DNA of 64,000 nucleotides. Source: Artemia franciscana (lineage: Eukaryota; Arthropoda; Branchiopoda; Anostraca; Artemiidae). A program made the translations under genes and the position numbers. The DNA lies in the NCBI RefSeq assembly GCF_032884065.1, contig NW_027062689.1:186001-250000 (forward strand), given 5' to 3'. Under the pieces are notes generated by a model that did not search any database, was not told where the DNA came from, and was given only the letters and a program-made list of their open reading frames with translations. This document shows positions 58,441 to 64,000 of the stretch, one piece after another. The first letter of the stretch is position 1. Every line of letters begins with the position of its first letter.

Positions 58441-61204
58441 AGGAGGGCATGCAGGGAGTCCGACCTTGCCCTATCTGAATTCTCGGAAGAAGAAAATGAG
58501 GAATATTTTTGAAAGTATTATTTGATACCTTTTACTTTTAATTACAACAGGTCCTTAATCAGTTACTATTACCCAATTTTACGGGCAGGCCGAGTAAGAC
58601 AACCCCAGTGCACCGACTGAATTCATCTGTGAAGCAGAATTCTTTTATGTAGTAAATAGCTCAGTCGTATCACTGGCAAATCAGGTCCCAAAAAGGTAAT
58701 TACAGACGCCTTAGTACACCAGAAAACATATTCGTCCATTCTAAAAAAAAACACACTTTTTTTAGTCGACATTTTTTTTAAACCTATTTTTATTTTTAAG
58801 TAAAAGTTAAAAATTTTAAACAGTTAGGAATTTTTAAGTGTTCCTACCCTTCGAAGAAAAAAAAATATGTCCCTTTTCACGTTACGGCTAGTGATCATTT
58901 CAGTGACACTACACAAAAAAAAATCGCAGACCTTTTAAAAATAAAAATAGTTTATATGTTTTTAGCTCAAATTGTACGGAATTGAATGAACTTTCTTTTC
59001 GAATGTGACAAAAAAGTTTGTTACCTTGAAGAAATTTCGAGTTTTTAGCCTTTCTTTAAGATATTTGTCGAATTTTACAGCACTTATTTTGAAACTGCAG
59101 TAAATAGAGAAAAAAAGTATTTATTTTTCAATTTAAAAATCATATTCTTGTAGATCTAGACCTTTTCTTTCTATTGATATAACATTACGCCGGATTTCTA
59201 GACCCAATAACTCGCAAAAAAATCCTGAATCGTCGTACGTAGTTATAGGCTAAATTTGGCGTTTTTGGCCTGTATCTCAGAAACGCCCCAACGGCGAACA
59301 TGCGCCCTACGATATTCGTTTTCAGGATGGTCGACTACCCTAGGATCCGTCCTCAGCATGTTTGTACCTTCCGGCATGGGTGAGTGCACGATACAGAATC
59401 TGGCGCTCTGACTGTTACTTGATTATAAACTGTCAGCCATAATTTCTGCGCCTGTTTTTATATGTAAAAAACAGCTTCCACCAACAGAAATAACTTTTAT
59501 GAGATTTACCCTCCCTTAAACCCATAATTTACGTCCAACTCTAGAAAGACTATGGAGAGTATACGGAGATGGTGAGTTCATAATTTCAGCCTAGGGTCAT
59601 CATTTTAATGATGTTTACCATTTTTACGATGTGGCCAGAAAGAAATAATACAGCTTTGGGTCTATCATAAACTTTTGGCCTTGAATGTATTATTGTTCTT
59701 TTAGTGAGGGGCCAATGATGAGAATACAATTGAGCTGTAAGTCTATTTTATGCCTTTCGGCCCTCAAAGTATCATTCTTCTAGTGAACGGAACAATTAAG
59801 ACCGTATCCAAGAGGGGGGGGGATCAGGATTTGAACCCCTCCCAAAAATTTTTGCCTGACTCATAAAAACGTAACGAAAATACATATAATCAAATTTGTG
59901 GTGTGTTTTAAAGAAAATTTATAAGCCCTCCCCCCGAAAAAAGCACCCCCTAACTAAAATCCTGGTTAGTAAAGTTTTTTTTTATAGTAAAGTTGTTTTT
60001 TTTAAGATTTCGAAGGGAATTTAAACATCTCATGGTTGGCATATGCCGGCAGGTCTTTGTTGGTAGGGTTTTTCTTACTTAAAAATACCAGGTAAAGTGA
60101 AAGTGAAATTAATTATTTGAACCGGTTAAGAAAAATTTACGGAACAATATCTTACAAATTTGGAAAAATTGGAAATTCAAATTTTAATGGAAAAGTCCTT
60201 CAAATACACATTTGCAGTTTTTGGTAGTAGTGGGCTTCGAATTTCAAAAAAAGAAGCGTGGGTGGAGAAGCAATAAAATTAAGCTAAAAGTATGTCTATG
60301 CAAAGGTCCAATTAACAAATCAAAGAATCATCCATTTCATAGGAATTGTTTTCTCTTGGTACTCGTTGTTCTCACTGATGCTTCTCTCGCGGTCGCATAT
60401 TTCATTTATTATTTGATGTGATTATCTTTGTCCCATTCATTCCAATCGCAGATTTCTTTGCCGAATATTTTTATTGGAGATTCGCTGTGGTACTTGTTCG
60501 TGCGTGTCTTCGAGCCGAAGATCTCGTTGCGCTTTATTTTCGTACATCCCTACCTCAGAGTAATGTTTTGACAGAGATCGAAGGAGAAGAGATTAGGCCA
60601 ATGGACAGAACTTCAGTGATTATGAGAGAATTGTCGTTGGATCGTTGAATTAGAATCAATTGGGAGGGCATGTGTCCTCCTAGATTTTTCTGCCACCTCC
60701 CACTAACTTTTTTTTAGCCCTTTTATTAAAAAGAAAAAAAATTGCTCCCCCTTAGATTTAAAAAAAATACATTTTCCCCTTACCCTAATTCTTATATGCT
60801 GCAAATTAATATGCTGGTAAAGACGTAGATAGTAGAGGACTCGAGGATAAAGGATAGATTCAGGGAAAATCTCTTCATGGAGGGGAATTTCGAGAAAAAC
60901 TTTTGAGGAGGAGCGGGGGGTTTCAGAGAGTTTGAAAATTGATCAGAAATTATAGAAGAAAAAGTATTTGTCGAAAGAAAGTAATGAGAGTCATTCAGGA
61001 AGAATTCTCTGAAGGAAATTTTCCTGGGGGAATTCTCAGCGAGGATACGATTTTCCGAGGATTTTTTTCCGGGGGGGGGGGAGGATTTAAGTAGAGAGAT
61101 TTTGCATAGGAAAGTTTTTCATAGTTTGGAAGCCTCATGGAGGGGGAGGTAGATTTCCGGTCATAATTTAAAAAAAGATCAGGAATCAAATTAGAAAAAT
61201 CAAC
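58441..61204. other. Unassigned sequence
   Basis: No gene is supported. Open frames 60212-60421 and 60418-60648 have no recognised motif. 59810-59950 and 60660-60800 contain G/C-run and 'ttgctcccccttagattt' segments similar to 34640-34770, suggesting an old dispersed repeat. A purine-rich 'gaggattt' region lies at 60850-61150. Confidence 0.4.
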
Positions 61205-61262
61205 TTTTTTCAGCTGAAAGTATGGAGCAACATTAAAACTTAAAACGAACACAAATTATTGT
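61205..61262. repeat. Truncated arm of the long-palindrome repeat
   Basis: 'cagctgaaagtatggagcaa' and 'cattaaaacttaaaacgaac' match the left arm of the palindromic family, then homology stops. 60900-61200 before it resembles the block at 900-1090 ('aaatcaactttttt', 'ggggga' runs). Confidence 0.7.
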
Positions 61263-62734
61263 GTTCTATAATTATCGTTATAACGAATACATATAGTTCA
61301 CTTTGCTCTTCACTTGGGCATGTATTACGGAGAGGCTGCATATTCCCCACCGCCTGGTATACATCTCTAAACACCGCTTGTTCTGCCATACCAGGCGACA
61401 CCTCTTCAAGGCGTGCTCGGAAAAGTTTGTTCCACACGCAGTGTAGCTCCACCGTGTATGGGTTGTGCCACGATGTAAAAGATCTTTGAAAGTTGACAGC
61501 CCCAAGATCATTTGCTTTGTCAATTGTCATCATGTTATCGAGACAACAATTTAAAAGAAGTTGGTCTTTGACTATTTGGTGAAGTCATCCAAATAAATTA
61601 AGGCAGTTGTAATTATCTTGGTATCAGCGCTAATGCAATGTCTGTAAATATTTTACCGAATGTTATATTTTCATTCGTAAATATCTCGTTCCATAATTCC
61701 ATAAAAAGAAGAAGATAAATTTTGACAACGTCCAGGGGAGGAAGAGGAATAAAATTGTGCAAAATCTATTTTATTAGGGGAGGCGTTGGGGTGGCTTTCT
61801 AAAAAAGAAATATGGTGAACAATACACAAATTATGGAAAACATTATGATGAGAACACCAAAATAAAGACATTTCTGGGATCAAATTTTGAGCCCCTCCCC
61901 CTGTGTGTATTCTTAAAGTTGATACTCGTTAAAACAACCGACCTCATGGTTTTGGAATCGAATTACTACAAGCAAAACAAATTGTACTGTGATACAGCAA
62001 ACGCAGTTGTCAAATAAGTGGTAAAATTGGTAGTAATGGTAATGGTGATGATATGAGGTACTTTGCTGTCAGATAGATGGGGGGATTGTGTCTCAATTAA
62101 AGATTTAGCTAAGGTAAAATAATCTGCCTGTTGCAATTAGAAAAGTCACATTTTCATTATATTTTATTTCGTGCGAAACCTGAACTTGAAGAACTTGAAG
62201 AGAAAAGTAACAAATAATCTAAATAATTAAAAAAAATTAAATAATTAAAAATAATTTAATTTAAATGATTTAAAAAAAGATTTACACACGCCATTTTTAA
62301 GATTGGGAACTTCCCTTTTAGATGTGATGGAAGAATAGCAAATAATAGATATAAATTTGACTATTGGTTTGAGTATTATGGAGTGTTTGGATGGCTTTGA
62401 ATAGGCGGGAATAGAATATCTAGAAGAAAGTGATCTGATGGGCCGGAAGTACTCTAGAGGTGCTATTTATGTCGCCTTGGGTGAGTTAATCCAGTATTAC
62501 AGCGGGTATATACTTCGTGTCATTGGATGAACAGTTACTTTCCAAGCCAACTTTCTTTAATGTTTAAATTCGAGTATCTGACCTATGTAAACAAAAATCA
62601 GTGAATACTTTTTTCTCCTAGGTCAAGCTCTTTCTTCTTAATTAAAAAATAAAGGTACTTCATGTTACTGCTTTTTTTATTATCTTATTTTTTATAAAAA
62701 TAAAGGTACTTCATATTTTTACTAATGAAAACAT
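61263..62734. other. Unassigned sequence
   Basis: A minus-strand open frame (61240-61533, 97 residues) has a balanced composition (YTVELHCVWNKLFRARLEEV, then GNMQPLRNTCPSEEQSELYV) but no recognised family or clear splice site. The rest is AT-rich. Confidence 0.35.
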
Positions 62735-62946
62735 TCGTAAGAAATTAAAAGTTCTAGTTGCCTTTTTAAGTAATCAAAAAATTGGAGGGCAACTAGGCCT
62801 CCTCCCCCGCTCCTTTTTCTCAAAACCTTCTGATTAAAACTATGAGAAAGCCATTTAGCCAAAAAAAATTAATATGTAAATTTCGATTTCATTATTTATG
62901 TGCGGATAGCCAAAATCAAAACTTGCAATAATTCAAAAACGGTCAG
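62735..62946. repeat. Dispersed repeat block preceding palindrome, copy at right end
   Basis: Near-collinear match to 1441-1654, including 'tctagttgcctttttaagta', 'ttggagggcaactaggcctc' and 'tttatgtgcggatagcc'. It joins directly to the palindrome. Confidence 0.8.
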
Positions 62947-63246
62947 AAATTAAATAAAAAAAACAAGTTTTTTAACTGAAAGTAAGGAGCGAGATTAAAA
63001 CTTCAAACGAACAGAAATGACTCCGTATATGAAAGGGGCTTTTCCTCCTTAACCCCCCGCTCTTTACGCTAAAGTTTTTTACTGCTTTAAAAAGTAGAGT
63101 TAACAGAAAGAGTCAAACTTTAGCGTAAAGAGCGGGGGGTTAAGGAGGAAAAGCCCCTTTCATATACGGAGTAATTTCTGTTCGTTTGAAGTTTTAATCT
63201 CGCTCCTTACTTTCAGTTAAAAAAAACTTGTTTTTTCATTTAATTC
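62947..63246. repeat. Long near-perfect inverted repeat (about 118-bp arms)
   Basis: Left arm 62947-63079 and right arm 63113-63246. 'taaggagcgagattaaaact' pairs with 'agttttaatctcgctcctta', and 'ccccgctctttacgctaaag' pairs with 'ctttagcgtaaagagcgggg'. The match is almost perfect, including 'ttttcctccttaacc' and its complement. The spacer is about 33-45 bp. The arms differ from the copy at 1655 at matching positions on both sides (for example GAGATT for GACATT, TTCAAACG for TTAAAACG). Confidence 0.92.
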
Positions 63247-63457
63247 TTGGCAAGAAGCAACCCGCTTTCGAAACTTTTGTACGCCACGTGGCTTAAGTGT
63301 GCTAGTCGAAGCGGAACCATTGGCACTCCGATGTGCACCCTGCATTGCAGAGAGCGGGCAGCCTTCTGGCTATGGGCTCATCGGTTGATATTACAGTTCT
63401 ATCGTTTCTTTTCTTGAAGAAGCTTTCGACAAACAAATCTAGGTTTTTTTGCATCAG

Positions 63458-64000
<543 letters not shown>

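Noticed and set aside
61240-61533. 97-codon minus-strand ORF as a gene
   Set aside because: Composition is acceptable, but there is no motif or splice signal, and the end overlaps a truncated repeat; left as unassigned.

Overview
This window is eukaryotic: AT-rich, intron-bearing and dense in transposable elements, with no operons, ribosome-binding sites or long gene runs. Three conserved animal genes can be recognised from spliced exons: a CHMP4/Snf7 ESCRT-III exon near 3.9 kb (+), the last three coding exons of a KIF23/MKLP1/Pavarotti kinesin between 28.1 and 31.7 kb (+), and one MMADHC exon near 46.7 kb (+). The repeats include poly-C-interrupted arrays and long palindromes carrying the core GCGTAAAGAGCGAGG. 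They resemble, from memory, repeats of the brine shrimp Artemia. The organism is therefore called as an arthropod, probably an anostracan crustacean. The repeat resemblance is recognition, not a search result.

Layout. 1-6.9 kb: copies of a composite dispersed repeat whose core is a long inverted repeat, with the CHMP4 exon and a LINE fragment. 6.9-13.1 kb: a LINE 3' end, then a nearly full-length RTE-like LINE on the minus strand (974-codon ORF), bounded by TA microsatellites. 13.3-14.7 kb: a 123-bp satellite running into a TA tract. 14.9-19.9 kb: about twelve copies of a C-tract-punctuated repeat of roughly 300 bp. 19.9-21.6 kb: three copies of a unit of about 430 bp. 22.4-23.7 kb: hairpin-rich repeats. 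24.6 kb: an unidentified minus-strand terminal exon. 28.1-31.7 kb: KIF23 exons with LINE insertions in the introns and two decayed copies of the terminal exon. 32.8 kb: a 51-bp hairpin minisatellite. 35.6-37.8 kb: a hAT element with intact ends and a perfect 8-bp target duplication. 39-45 kb: possible exon-like ORFs, inverted repeats and LINE fragments. 46.7 kb: MMADHC exon. 47.4-54.3 kb: two other decayed LINEs. 54.4-55.9 kb: Helitron helicase 3' fragments, apparently one Helitron nested in another's TA tract. 56-58.4 kb: a decayed copy of an uncharacterised invertebrate gene family. 58.5-64 kb: mostly unassigned sequence, plus another complete copy of the long-palindrome repeat.

The host exons belong to unrelated housekeeping functions (membrane scission, cytokinesis, cobalamin handling) and do not form a functional cluster. 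The recurring theme is local tandem duplication at every scale: 36-bp, 51-bp, 77-bp, 123-bp, about 250-bp, 279-bp and about 430-bp units. Two of these duplicate splice acceptors and exon starts in host genes. I see no convincing evidence of a new multi-gene biological system. The most useful leads are the duplicated terminal exons of KIF23, the duplicated CHMP4 acceptor, the long-hairpin repeat family and the nested Helitrons.
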